Source of the DNA: Odiellus spinosus
Lineage: Eukaryota > Arthropoda > Arachnida > Opiliones > Phalangiidae
Direction of reading: 5' to 3'
Length of the DNA: 64,000 nucleotides
Assembly: GCA_963920705.1 (NCBI GenBank)
Contig: OY987225.1
Location: forward strand, 3,670,501-3,734,500
Shown: positions 1 through 13,560 of the stretch, piece by piece
Layout: every line of letters starts with the position of its first letter
Position numbering within the stretch: position 1 is the stretch's first letter
Translations under genes and position numbers: made by a program
The notes under the pieces: model-generated
What the model saw: only the letters and a program-made list of their open reading frames with translations
The model's database searches: none
Told to the model about the DNA's origin: nothing

Positions 1-2381
1 ATTTTTGATTATTTATTTTACAGGGTGTGTATTATGTTTTTTTTTACAAGGGGTACCCCTTGTAAAATTTTTGATTATTTATTTTACTGTGGGTGGATTA
101 TTTTTTTACAAGGGATACCCATTGTAAAATTTTTGATTATTTATTTTACAGGGGGTGTATTTTTTTTTTACAAGGGATACCCCTTGTAAAATTTTTGATT
201 ATTTATTTTACAGGGGGTGTATTATTTTTTTTACAAGGGGTACCCCTTTAAAATTTTTGATTATTTATTTTACAGGGGGTGTATTATTTTTTTACAAGGA
301 ATACCCCTTGTAAAATCTTTGATTATTTAATTTACAGGGGGTGTATTATTTTTTTACAAGGGGTACCCCGTGTAAAATTTTTGATTATTTATTTTACAGG
401 GGTTGGATTATTTTTTTACAAGGGATACCCCTTGTAAAATCTCTGATTATTTATTTTACAGGGGGTGTAATATATTTTTTACAAGGGGTACCGCAGGTAT
501 AATCTTTGATTATTTATTTTATAGGGGGTGTATTATTTTTTTTACAAGGGGTACCGCTTGTAAAATCTTTGATTATTTATTTTACAGGGGGTGAATTATT
601 TTTTTTACTAGGGGAACCCATTGTAAAATCTTTGATTATTTATTTTACAGGGGGTGTATTATTTTTTTTAAAAGGGGTACCCCTTGTAAAATTTTTGATT
701 ATTTATTTTACAGGGGGTGGATAATTTTATTACAAGGGATACCCCTTGTAAAATCTTTGATTATTTATTTTACAGGGGGTGTATTATTTTTTTTAAAAGG
801 GATACCCCTTGTAAAATATTGATTATTTATTTTACAGGGGGTGGATTATTTTATTACAAGGGATACCCCTTGAAAAATCTTTGATTATTTATTTTACAGG
901 GGGTGTATTATTTTTTTTTACAAGGGGTACCCCTATAAAATTTTTGATTATTTATTTTACAGGGGGTGTATTATTTTTTTACACGGGGTACCCCTTGTAA
1001 AATTTTTGATTGTTTATTTTACAGGGGTTTATTATTTTTTTTTACAAAGGGTACCCCTTTAAAATTTTTGATTATTTATTTTACAGGGGGTGGATTATTT
1101 TTTTTACAAGGGATACCCCTTGTAAAATCTTTGATTATTTATTTTACAGGGGGTGTATTATTTTTTACAAGGGGTATCCCTTGTAAAATTTTTGATTATT
1201 TATTTTACAGGCGGTGTATTATTTTTTTACAAGGGGTACCCCATGTAAAATGTTTGATTATTTCTTTTATAGGGGTGTATTTTTTTTTTTTTTTTTACAA
1301 GGGGTACCCCTTGTAAAATTTTTGATTATTTATTTTACAGGGGGTGTATTATGTTTTTTTTACAAGGGGTACCCCGTGTAAAATTTTTGATTATTTATTT
1401 TATAGGGGGTATATTATTTTTTTTACAAGGGGTACCCCTTGTAAAATTTTTGATTATTTATTTTTCTGTGGGTGGATTATTTTTTTACAAGGGGTACCCC
1501 TTGTAAAATCTTTGATTATTCATTTTCAGGGGGTTTATAATTTTTTTTTTACAAGGGATACCCCTTGTAAAATCTTTGATTATTTATTTTACAGGGGGTG
1601 TATTATTTTTTACAAGGGGTATCCCTTGTAAAATATTTGATTATTTATTTTACAGGCGGTGTATTATTTTTTTACAAGGGGTACCCCATGTAAAATGTTT
1701 GATTATTTCTTTTATAGGGGTGTATTTTTTTTTTTACAAGGGGTACCCCTTGTAAAATTTTTGATTATTTATTTTACAGGGGGTGTATTATGTTTTTTTT
1801 ACAAGGGGTACCCCGTGTAAAATTTTTGATTATTTATTTTATAGGGGGTATATTATTTTTTTTACAAGGGGTACCCCTTGTAAAATTTTTGATTATTTAT
1901 TTTTCTGTGGGTGGATTATTTTTTTACAAGGGGTACCCCTTGTAAAATCTTTGATTATTCATTTTCAGGGGGTTTATAATTTTTTTTTACAAGGGATACC
2001 CCTTGTAAAATCTCTGATTATTTATTTTACAGGGGGTGTATTATTTTTTTTTAAAAGGGGTACCCCTATAAAATTTTTGATTATTTATTTTACAGGGGGT
2101 GTATTATTTTTTTACACGGGGTACCCCTTGTAAAATTTTTGATTGTTTATTTTACAGGGGTTTATTATTTTTTTTACAAAGGGTACCCCTTTAAAATTTT
2201 TGATTATTTATTTTACAGGGGGTGGATTATTTTTTTTACAAGGGATATCCCTTGAAAAAGTTTTGATTATTTATTTTACAGGGGTTTATTATTTTTTTTT
2301 ACAAGGGGTACCCCTTTAAAATTTTTGATTATTTATTTACAGGGGGTGTATTATTTTTTTACAAGGGGTACTCCGTGTAAA
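1..2381. repeat. 62-bp AT-rich satellite array (about 38 copies)
   Basis: Head-to-tail copies of a unit of about 62 bp fill this stretch and run off the left edge of the window. Each unit has the 18-bp perfect palindrome ACAAGGGGTACCCCTTGT (with a GGTACC core) followed by AAAATTTTTGATTATTTA, a short TTTTACAG, a G5 run with GTGTATTA, and a T-run of variable length. Copies differ by point changes in the palindrome (for example GGGATACCC, CCCCGTGT) and by T-run length. Short open frames across it merely translate the repeat. No gene is visible. Confidence 0.97.
1140..2000. repeat. about 440-bp higher-order duplication in the 62-bp satellite
   Basis: A block of about seven satellite units occurs twice in tandem, offset by about 440 bp. 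Marker variants recur in the same order: the GGTATCCCTTGT palindrome, CCCCATGTAAAATG, TATTATGTTTTTT, and the CTGTGGGTGGATTA unit. The last also appears near position 90. This is evidence of block-wise amplification by unequal exchange. Confidence 0.75.
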
Positions 2382-2935
2382 AATGAAACTTTTTCATTTT
2401 TCAAATGAAACTTTTTCATTTTTCAAATGAAACTTTTTCATTTTTCAAATGAAACTTTTTCATTTTTCAAATGAAACTTTTTCATTTTTCAAATGAAACT
2501 TTTTCATTTTTCAAATGAAACTTTTTCATTTTTCAAATGAAACTTTTTCATTTTTCAAATGAAACTTTTTCATTTTTCAAATGAAACTTTTTCATTTTTC
2601 AAATGAAACTTTTTCATTTTTCAAATGAAACTTTTTCATTTTTCAAATGAAACTTTTTCATTTTTCAAATGAAACTTTTTCATTTTTCAAATGAAACTTT
2701 TTCATTTTTCAAATGAAACTTTTTCATTTTTCAAATGAAACTTTTTCATTTTTCAAATGAAACTTTTTCATTTTTCAAATGAAACTTTTTCATTTTTCAA
2801 ATGAAACTTTTTCATTTTTCAAATGAAACTTTTTCATTTTTCAAATGAAACTTTTTCATTTTTCAAATGAAACTTTTTCATTTTTCAATTGAACCTTTTT
2901 CATTTTTCAAATGAAACTTTTTCATTTTTCAAATG

Positions 2936-5900
2936 AAAGTTTTTCATTTTTCAAATGAAACTTTTTCATTTTTCAATTGAACCATTTTCATTTTTCAAAT
3001 GAAACTTTTTCATTTTTCAATTGAAACTTTTTCATTTTTCAATTGAAACTTTTTCATTTTTCAATTGAAACTTTTTCATTTTTCAATTGAACCTTTTTCA
3101 TTTTTCAATTGAACCTTTTTATTTTTCAATTGAACCTTTTCATTTTTCAATTGAACCATTTTCATTTTTCAAATGAAACTTTTTCATTTTTCAATTGAAA
3201 CTTTTTCATTTTTCAATTGAAACTTTTTCATTTTTCAATTGAAACTTTTTCATTTTTCAATTGAACCTTTTTCATTTTTCAATTGAACCTTTTTATTTTT
3301 CAATTGAACCTTTTCATTTTTCAATTGAACTTTTTCATTTTTCAATTGAACCTTTTTCATTTTTCAATTGAACCTTTTTCATTTTTCAATTGAACCTTTT
3401 CATTTTTCAATTGAACCTTTTTCATTTTTCAATTGAACCTTTTTCATTTTTCAATTGAACCTTTTTCATTTTTCAATTGAACCTTTTTCATTTTTCAATT
3501 GAACCTTTTTCATTTTTCAATTGAACCTTTTTCATTTTTCAATTGAACCTTTTTCATTTTTCAAATGAAACTTTTTCATTTTTCAAATGAAACTTTTTCA
3601 TTTTTCAAATGAAACTTTTTCATTTTTCAATTGAAACTTTTTCATTTTTCAATTGAACCTTTTTCATTTTTCAAATGAAACTTTTTCATTTTTCAATTGA
3701 ACCTTTTTCATTTTTCAATTGAACCTTTTTCATTTTTCAATTGAACCTTTTTCATTTTTCATATGAAACTTTTTCATTTTTCAATTGAAACTTTTTCATT
3801 TTTCAATTGAACCTTTTTCATTTTTCAATTGAAACTTTTTCATTTTTCAATTGAACCTTTTTCATTTTTCAAATGAAACTTTTTCATTTTTCAAATGAAA
3901 CTTTTTCATTTTTCAAATGAAACTTTTTCATTTTTCAAATGAAACTTTTTCATTTTTCAAATGAAACTTTTTCATTTTTCAAATGAAACTTTTTCATTTT
4001 TCAAATGAAACTTTTTCATTTTTCAAATGAAACTTTTTCATTTTTCAAATGAAACTTTTTCATTTTTCAAATGAAACTTTTTCATTTTTCAAATGAACTT
4101 TTTCATTTTTCAATTGAACCTTTTTCATTTTTCAATTGAACCTTTTCATTTTTCAATTGAACCTTTTTCATTTTTCAATTGAACCTTTTTCATTTTTCAA
4201 TTGAACCTTTTTCATTTTTCAATTGAACCTTTTTCATTTTTCAATTGAACCTTTTTCATTTTTCAATTGAACCTTTTTCATTTTTCAAATGAAACTTTTT
4301 CATTTTTCAAATGAAACTTTTTCATTTTTCAAATGAAACTTTTTCATTTTTCAAATGAAACTTCATTTTTCAAATGAAACTTTTTCATTTTTCAATTGAA
4401 ACTTTTTCATTTTTCAATTGAACCTTTTTCATTTTTCAATTGAACCTTTTTCATTTTTCAAATGAAACTTTTTCATTTTTCAATTGAACCTTTTTCATTT
4501 TTCAATTGAACCTTTTTCATTTTTCAATTGAACCTTTTTCATTTTTCAAATGAATCTTTTTCATTTTTCAATTGAAACTTTTTCATTTTTCAATTGAACC
4601 TTTTTCATTTTTCAATTGAAACTTTTTCATTTTTCAATTGAACCTTTTTCATTTTTCAAATGAAACTTTTTCATTTTTCAAATGAAACTTTTTCATTTTT
4701 CAAATGAAACTTTTTCATTTTTCAAATGAAACTTTTTCATTTTTCAAATGAAACTTTTTCATTTTTCAAATGAAACTTTTTCATTTTTCAAATGAAACTT
4801 TTTCATTTTTCAAATGAAACTTTTTCATTTTTCAAATGAAACTTTTTCATTTTTCAAATGAAACTTTTTCATTTTTCAAATGAACTTTTTCATTTTTCAA
4901 ATGAACTTTTTCATTTTTCAAATGAAACTTTTTCATTTTTCAAATGAAACTTTTTCATTTTTCAAATGAAACTTTTTCATTTTTCAAATGAAACTTTTTC
5001 ATTTTTCAAATGAAACTTTTTCATTTTTCAAATGAAACTTTTTCATTTTTCAAATGAAACTTTTTCATTTTTCAAATGAAACTTTTTCATTTTTCAAATG
5101 AAACTTTTTCATTTTTCAAATGAAACTTTTTCATTTTTCAAATGAAACTTTTTCATTTTTCAAATGAAACTTTTTCATTTTTCAAATGAAACTTTTTCAT
5201 TTTTCAAATGAAACTTTTTCATTTTTCAAATGAAACTTTTTCATTTTTCAAATGAAACTTTTTCATTTTTCAAATGAAACTTTTTCATTTTTCAAATGAA
5301 ACTTTTTCATTTTTCAATTGAACCTTTTTCATTTTTCAATTGAATCTTTTTCATTTTTCGAACGAATCTTTTTCATTTTTCGAACGAAACTTTTTCATTT
5401 TTCGAACGAAACTTTTTCATTTTTCGAACGAAACTTTTTCATTTTTCGAACGAAACTTTTTCATTTTTCGAACGAAACTTTTTCATTTTTCGAACGAAAC
5501 TTTTTCATTTTTCGAACGAAACTTTTTCATTTTTCGAACGAAACTTTTTCATTTTTCGAACGAAACTTTTTCATTTTTCGAACGAAACTTTTTCATTTTT
5601 CGAACAAAACTTTTTCATTTTTCGAACGAAACTTTTTCATTTTTCGAACGAAACTTTTTCATTTTTCGAACGAAACTTTTTCATTTTTCGAACGAAACTT
5701 TTTCATTTTTCGAACGAAACTTTTTCATTTTTCGAACGAAACTTTTTCATTTTTCGAACGAAACTTTTTCATTTTTCGAACGAAACTTTTTCATTTTTCG
5801 AACGAAACTTTTTCATTTTTCGAACGAAACTTTTTCATTTTTCGAACGAAACTTTTTCATTTTTCGATTGAACCTTTTTCATTTTTCGAATGAAACTTTT
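2936..5900. repeat. First copy of an about 3-kb satellite block duplicated 11.67 kb downstream
   Basis: Rare monomer markers in this block recur in the same order at 14609-17600: a GAAAGT variant (2936 and 14609), GAACCATTTTC, T4 deletion monomers, GAACTTTTTC, the 19-bp monomer, and the start of a C block through GAATC monomers (5341 and 17009). The offset is 11673 bp at one end and 11668 bp at the other, so the copies are nearly collinear. Segments of the same cassette, including the GAAAGT marker, also occur at 34214 and 37099. Confidence 0.8.
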
Positions 5901-5960
5901 TCATTTTTCAATTGAACCTTTTTCATTTTTCGAATGAAACTTTTTCATTTTTCGAACGAA
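5358..5960. repeat. C-type (GAACG) monomer block 1
   Basis: A run of about 23 CGAACGAAAC monomers, with one GAACAAAAC variant, is entered through GAATC monomers and left through mixed AATTG and GAATG monomers. The loss of TGA makes two overlapping plus-strand frames open for about 570 bp. The predicted peptides are pure 22-residue repeats rich in Phe, Ser and Asn and are not credible proteins. Confidence 0.9.
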
Positions 5961-8391
5961 ACTTTTTCATTTTTCAATTGAACCTTTTTCATTTTTCGAA
6001 TGAAACTTTTTCATTTTTCGAATGAAACTTTTTCATTTTTCAAATGAAACTTTTTCATTTTTCAAATGAAACTTTTTCATTTTTCAAATGAAACTTTTTC
6101 ATTTTTCATATGAAACTTTTTCATTTTTCAAATGAAACTTTTTCATTTTTCAAATGAAACTTTTTCATTTTTCAAATGAAACTTTTTCATTTTTCAAATG
6201 AAACTTTTTCATTTTTCAATTGAACCTTTTTCATTTTTCAATTGAACCTTTTTCATTTTTCAATTGAACCTTTTTCATTTTTCAATTGAACCTTTTCATT
6301 TTTCAATTGAACCTTTTTCATTTTTCAATTGAACCTTTTTCATTTTTCAATTGAACCTTTTTCATTTTTCAATTGAACCTTTTTCATTTTTCAATTGAAC
6401 CTTTTTCATTTTTCAAATGAAACTTTTTCATTTTTCAAATGAAACTTTTTCATTTTTCAAATGAAACTTTTTCATTTTTCAAATGAAACTTTTTCATTTT
6501 TCAATTGAAACTTTTTCATTTTTCAATTGAACCTTTTTCATTTTTCAAATGAAACTTTTTCATTTTTCAATTGAACCTTTTTCATTTTTCAATTGAACCT
6601 TTTTCATTTTTCAATTGAACCTTTTTCATTTTTCAAATGAAACTTTTTCATTTTTCAATTGAAACTTTTTCATTTTTCAATTGAACCTTTTTCATTTTTC
6701 AATTGAAACTTTTTCATTTTTCAATTGAACCTTTTTCATTTTTCAAATGAAACTTTTTCATTTTTCAAATGAAACTTTTTCATTTTTCAAATGAAACTTT
6801 TTCATTTTTCAAATGAAACTTTTTCATTTTTCAAATGAAACTTTTTCATTTTTCAAATGAAACTTTTTCATTTTTCAAATGAAACTTTTTCATTTTTCAA
6901 ATGAAACTTTTTCATTTTTCAAATGAAACTTTTTCATTTTTCAAATGAAACTTTTTCATTTTTCAAATGAAACTTTTTCATTTTTCAAATGAAACTTTTT
7001 CATTTTTCAAATGAAACTTTTTCATTTTTCAAATGAACTTTTTCATTTTTCAATTGAACCTTTTTCATTTTTCAATTGAACCTTTTCATTTTTCAATTGA
7101 ACCTTTTTCATTTTTCAATTGAACCTTTTTCATTTTTCAATTGAACCTTTTTCATTTTTCAATTGAACCTTTTTCATTTTTCAATTGAACCTTTTTCATT
7201 TTTCAATTGAACCTTTTTCATTTTTCAAATGAAACTTTTTCATTTTTCAAATGAAACTTTTTCATTTTTCAAATGAAACTTTTTCATTTTTCAAATGAAA
7301 CTTCATTTTTCAAATGAAACTTTTTCATTTTTCAATTGAAACTTTTTCATTTTTCAATTGAACCTTTTTCATTTTTCAATTGAACCTTTTTCATTTTTCA
7401 AATGAAACTTTTTCATTTTTCAATTGAACCTTTTTCATTTTTCAATTGAACCTTTTTCATTTTTCAATTGAACCTTTTTCATTTTTCAAATGAATCTTTT
7501 TCATTTTTCAATTGAAACTTTTTCATTTTTCAATTGAACCTTTTTCATTTTTCAATTGAAACTTTTTCATTTTTCAATTGAACCTTTTTCATTTTTCAAA
7601 TGAAACTTTTTCATTTTTCAAATGAAACTTTTTCATTTTTCAAATGAAACTTTTTCATTTTTCAAATGAAACTTTTTCATTTTTCAAATGAAACTTTTTC
7701 ATTTTTCAAATGAAACTTTTTCATTTTTCAAATGAAACTTTTTCATTTTTCAAATGAAACTTTTTCATTTTTCAAATGAAACTTTTTCATTTTTCAAATG
7801 AAACTTTTTCATTTTTCAAATGAAACTTTTTCATTTTTCAAATGAAACTTTTTCATTTTTCAAATGAAACTTTTTCATTTTTCAAATGAAACTTTTTCAT
7901 TTTTCAAATGAAACTTTTTCATTTTTCAAATGAAACTTTTTCATTTTTCAAATGAAACTTTTTCATTTTTCAAATGAAACTTTTTCATTTTTCAAATGAA
8001 ACTTTTTCATTTTTCAAATGAAACTTTTTCATTTTTCAAATGAAACTTTTTCATTTTTCAAATGAAACTTTTTCATTTTTCAAATGAAACTTTTTCATTT
8101 TTCAAATGAAACTTTTTCATTTTTCAAATGAAACTTTTTCATTTTTCAAATGAAACTTTTTCATTTTTCAAATGAAACTTTTTCATTTTTCAAATGAAAC
8201 TTTTTCATTTTTCAAATGAAACTTTTTCATTTTTCAAATGAAACTTTTTCATTTTTCAAATGAAACTTTTTCATTTTTCAAATGAAACTTTTTCATTTTT
8301 CAAATGAAACTTTTTCATTTTTCAAATGAAACTTTTTCATTTTTCAAATGAAACTTTTTCATTTTTCAAATGAAACTTTTTCATTTTTCAA

Positions 8392-11300
8392 TTGAACCTT
8401 TTTCATTTTTCAATTGAACCTTTTTCATTTTTCGAACGAACCTTTTTCATTTTTAGAACGAAACTTTTTCATTTTTCGAACGAAACTTTTTCATTTTTCG
8501 AACGAAACTTTTTCATTTTTCGAACGAAACTTTTTCATTTTTCGAACGAAACTTTTTCATTTTTCGAACGAAACTTTTTCATTTTTCGAACGAAACTTTT
8601 TCATTTTTCGAACGAAACTTTTTCATTTTTCGAACGAAACTTTTTCATTTTTCGAACGAAACTTTTTCATTTTTCGAACGAAACTTTTTCATTTTTCGAA
8701 CGAAACTTTTTCATTTTTCGAACGAAACTTTTTCATTTTTCGAACGAAACTTTTTCATTTTTCGAACGAAACTTTTTCATTTTTCGAACGAAACTTTTTC
8801 ATTTTTCGAACGAAACTTTTTCATTTTTCGAACGAAACTTTTTCATTTTTCGAACGAAACTTTTTCATTTTTCGAACGAAACTTTTTCATTTTTCGAACG
8901 AAACTTTTTCATTTTTCAATTGAACCTTTTTCATTTTTCGAACGAAACTTTTTCATTTTTCGAACGAAACTTTTTCATTTTTCAATTGAACCTTTTTCAT
9001 TTTTCGAACGAAACTTTTTCATTTTTCGAACGAAACTTTTTCATTTTTCAATTGAACCTTTTTCATTTTTCGAATGAAACTTTTTCATTTTTCGAATGAA
9101 ACTTTTTCATTTTTCAAATGAAACTTTTTCATTTTTCAAATGAAACTTTTTCATTTTTCAAATGAAACTTTTTCATTTTTCATATGAAACTTTTTCATTT
9201 TTCAAATGAAACTTTTTCATTTTTCAAATGAAACTTTTTCATTTTTCAAATGAAACTTTTTCATTTTTCAATTGAACCATTTTCATTTTTCAAATGAAGC
9301 TTTTTCATTTTTCAATTGAAACTTTTTCATTTTTCAATTGAAACTTTTTCATTTTTCAATTGAAACTTTTTCATTTTTCAATTGAACCTTTTTCATTTTT
9401 CAATTGAACCTTTTTATTTTTCAATTGAACCTTTTCATTTTTCAATTGTACCTTTTTCATTTTTCAATTGAACCTTTTTCATTTTCAATTGAACCTTTTT
9501 CATTTTTCTTTTGAACCTTTTTCATTTTTCAATTGAACCTTTTTCATTTTTCAATTGAACCTTTTTCATTTTTCTTTTGAACCTTTTTCATTTTTCAATT
9601 GAACCTTTTTCATTTTTCAAATGAAACTTTTTCATTTTTCAAATGAAACTTTTTCATTTTTCAAATGAAACTTTTTCATTTTTCAAATAAACTTTTTCAT
9701 TTTTCAAATGAAACTTTTTCATTTTTCAATTGAAACTTTTTCATTTTTCAATTGAAACTTTTTCATTTTTCAAATGAAACTTTTTCATTTTTCAATTGAA
9801 CCTTTTTCATTTTTCAATTGAACCTTTTTCATTTTTCAAACGAAACTTTTTCATTTTTCGAACGAAACTTTTTCATTTTTCGAACGAAACTTTTTCATTT
9901 TTCGAACGAAACTTTTTCATTTTTCGAACGAAACTTTTTCATTTTTCGAACGAAACTTTTTCATTTTTCGAACGAAACTTTTTCATTTTTCGAACGAAAC
10001 TTTTTCATTTTTCGAACGAAACTTTTTCATTTTTCGAACGAAACTTTTTCATTTTTCGAACGAAACTTTTTCATTTTTCGAACGAAACTTTTTCATTTTT
10101 CGAACGAAACTTTTTCATTTTTCGAACGAAACTTTTTCATTTTTCGAACGAAACTTTTTCATTTTTCGAACGAAACTTTTTCATTTTTCGAACGAAACTT
10201 TTTCATTTTTCGAACGAAACTTTTTCATTTTTCGAACGAAACTTTTTCATTTTTCGAACGAAACTTTTTCATTTTTCGAACGAAACTTTTTCATTTTTCG
10301 AACGAAACTTTTTCATTTTTCGAACGAAACTTTTTCATTTTTCGAACGAAACTTTTTCATTTTTCGAACGAAACTTTTTCATTTTTCGAACGAAACTTTT
10401 TCATTTTTCGAACGAAACTTTTTCATTTTTCGAACGAAACTTTTTCATTTTTCGAACGAAACTTTTTCATTTTTCGAACGAAACTTTTTCATTTTTCAAT
10501 TGAACCTTTTTCATTTTTCGAACGAAACTTTTTCATTTTTCGAACGAAACTTTTTCATTTTTCAATTGAACCTTTTTCATTTTTCGAACGAAACTTTTTC
10601 ATTTTTCGAACGAAACTTTTTCATTTTTCAATTGATCCTTTTTCATTTTTCGAATGAAACTTTTTCATTTTTCGAATGAAACTTTTTCATTTTTCAAATG
10701 AAACTTTTTCATTTTTCAAATGAAACTTTTTCATTTTTCAAATGAAACTTTTTCATTTTTCATATGAAACTTTTTCATTTTTCAAATGAAACTTTTTCAT
10801 TTTTCAAATGAAACTTTTTCATTTTTCAAATGAAACTTTTTCATTTTTCAATTGAACCATTTTCATTTTTCAAATGAAGCTTTTTCATTTTTCAATTGAA
10901 ACTTTTTCATTTTTCAATTGAAACTTTTTCATTTTTCAATTGAAACTTTTTCATTTTTCAATTGAACCTTTTTCATTTTTCAATTGAACCTTTTTATTTT
11001 TCAATTGAACCTTTTCATTTTTCAATTGTACCTTTTTCATTTTTCAATTGAACCTTTTTCATTTTCAATTGAACCTTTTTCATTTTTCTTTTGAACCTTT
11101 TTCATTTTTCAATTGAACCTTTTTCATTTTTCAATTGAACCTTTTTCATTTTTCTTTTGAACCTTTTTCATTTTTCAATTGAACCTTTTTCATTTTTCAA
11201 ATGAAACTTTTTCATTTTTCAAATGAAACTTTTTCATTTTTCAAATGAAACTTTTTCATTTTTCAAATAAACTTTTTCATTTTTCAAATGAAACTTTTTC

Positions 11301-12845
11301 ATTTTTCAATTGAAACTTTTTCATTTTTCAATTGAAACTTTTTCATTTTTCAAATGAAACTTTTTCATTTTTCAATTGAACCTTTTTCATTTTTCAATTG
11401 AACCTTTTTCATTTTTCAAACGAAACTTTTTCATTTTTCGAACGAAACTTTTTCATTTTTCGAACGAAACTTTTTCATTTTTCGAACGAAACTTTTTCAT
11501 TTTTCGAACGAAACTTTTTCATTTTTCGAACGAAACTTTTTCATTTTTCGAACGAAACTTTTTCATTTTTCGAACGAAACTTTTTCATTTTTCGAACGAA
11601 ACTTTTTCATTTTTCGAACGAAACTTTTTCATTTTTCGAACGAAACTTTTTCATTTTTCGAACGAAACTTTTTCATTTTTCGAACGAAACTTTTTCATTT
11701 TTCGAACGAAACTTTTTCATTTTTCGAACGAAACTTTTTCATTTTTCGAACGAAACTTTTTCATTTTTCGAACGAAACTTTTTCATTTTTCGAACGAAAC
11801 TTTTTCATTTTTCGAACGAAACTTTTTCATTTTTCGAACGAAACTTTTTCATTTTTCGAACGAAACTTTTTCATTTTTCGAACGAAACTTTTTCATTTTT
11901 CGAACGAAACTTTTTCATTTTTCGAACGAAACTTTTTCATTTTTCGAACGAAACTTTTTCATTTTTCAATTGAACCTTTTTCATTTTTCGAACGAAACTT
12001 TTTCATTTTTCGAACGAAACTTTTTCATTTTTCAATTGAACCTTTTTCATTTTTCGAACGAAACTTTTTCATTTTTCGAACGAAACTTTTTCATTTTTCA
12101 ATTGATCCTTTTTCATTTTTCGAATGAAACTTTTTCATTTTTCGAATGAAACTTTTTCATTTTTCAAATGAAACTTTTTCATTTTTCAAATGAAACTTTT
12201 TCATTTTTCAAATGAAACTTTTTCATTTTTCATATGAAACTTTTTCATTTTTCAAATGAAACTTTTTCATTTTTCAAATGAAACTTTTTCATTTTTCAAA
12301 TGAAACTTTTTCATTTTTCAATTGAACCATTTTCATTTTTCAAATGAAGCTTTTTCATTTTTCAATTGAAACTTTTTCATTTTTCAATTGAAACTTTTTC
12401 ATTTTTCAATTGAAACTTTTTCATTTTTCAATTGAACCTTTTTCATTTTTCAATTGAACCTTTTTATTTTTCAATTGAACCTTTTCATTTTTCAATTGTA
12501 CCTTTTTCATTTTTCAATTGAACCTTTTTCATTTTCAATTGAACCTTTTTCATTTTTCTTTTGAACCTTTTTCATTTTTCAATTGAACCTTTTTCATTTT
12601 TCAATTGAACCTTTTTCATTTTTCTTTTGAACCTTTTTCATTTTTCAATTGAACCTTTTTCATTTTTCAAATGAAACTTTTTCATTTTTCAAATGAAACT
12701 TTTTCATTTTTCAAATGAAACTTTTTCATTTTTCAAATAAACTTTTTCATTTTTCAAATGAAACTTTTTCATTTTTCAATTGAAACTTTTTCATTTTTCA
12801 ATTGAAACTTTTTCATTTTTCAAATGAAACTTTTTCATTTTTCAA
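8392..12845. repeat. 1.40-1.58-kb higher-order repeat, three tandem copies
   Basis: Copies start at 8392, 9796 and 11376, and a partial fourth starts at 12846. Each contains, in order: two B monomers, a long C block, alternating B/C monomers, A monomers with a CATATG variant, GAACCATTTTC followed by GAAGC, AATTG monomers, a TTGTACC variant, CTTTTGAACC monomers, and an AAATAAAC variant. Copy lengths of 1404, 1580 and 1470 bp differ by 176, 110 and 66 bp, all multiples of 22. A further copy of 1294 bp lies at 22464-23757, shorter by 110 bp and with one fewer CTTTTGAACC cassette. Confidence 0.9.
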
Positions 12846-13560
12846 TTGAACCTTTTTCATTTTTCAATTGAACCTTTTTCATTTTTCAAACGAAACTTTT
12901 TCATTTTTCGAACGAAACTTTTTCATTTTTCGAACGAAACTTTTTCATTTTTCGAACGAAACTTTTTCATTTTTCGAACGAAACTTTTTCATTTTTCGAA
13001 CGAAACTTTTTCATTTTTCGAACGAAACTTTTTCATTTTTCGAACGAAACTTTTTCATTTTTCGAACGAAACTTTTTCATTTTTCGAACGAAACTTTTTC
13101 ATTTTTCGAACGAAACTTTTTCATTTTTCGAACGAAACTTTTTCATTTTTCGAACGAAACTTTTTCATTTTTCGAACGAAACTTTTTCATTTTTCGAACG
13201 AAACTTTTTCATTTTTCGAACGAAACTTTTTCATTTTTCGAACGAAACTTTTTCATTTTTCGAACGAAACTTTTTCATTTTTCGAACGAAACTTTTTCAT
13301 TTTTCGAACGAAACTTTTTCATTTTTCAATTGAACCTTTTTCATTTTTCAATTGAACCTTTTTCATTTTTCAATTAATTGAACCTTTTTCATTTTTCAAA
13401 TGAAACTTTTTCATTTTTCAAATGAAAATTTTTCATTTTTCAAATGAAACTTTTTCATTTTTCAAATGAAACTTCATTTTTCAAATGAATTTTTTTCATT
13501 TTTCAAATGAAACTTTTTCATTTTTCAAATGAAACTTTTTCATCTTTCAAATGAAACTTT
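12846..13560. repeat. C block with AATTAATTG exit cassette (copy 1 of 3)
   Basis: A C block is followed by a distinctive cassette: CAATTAATTG at 13371, GAAAATTTTTC, a 19-bp monomer, GAATTTTTTTC and CATCTTTC. The same cassette follows C blocks at 24371 and 28590. Distance from block start to cassette is 525, 613 and 591 bp, so the C runs differ by 88 and 66 bp, exact multiples of the monomer. Confidence 0.88.

Noticed and set aside
403..2133. Small frames in the 62-bp satellite
   Set aside because: They translate a tandem repeat with variable T-runs and have no start context or conservation signal.
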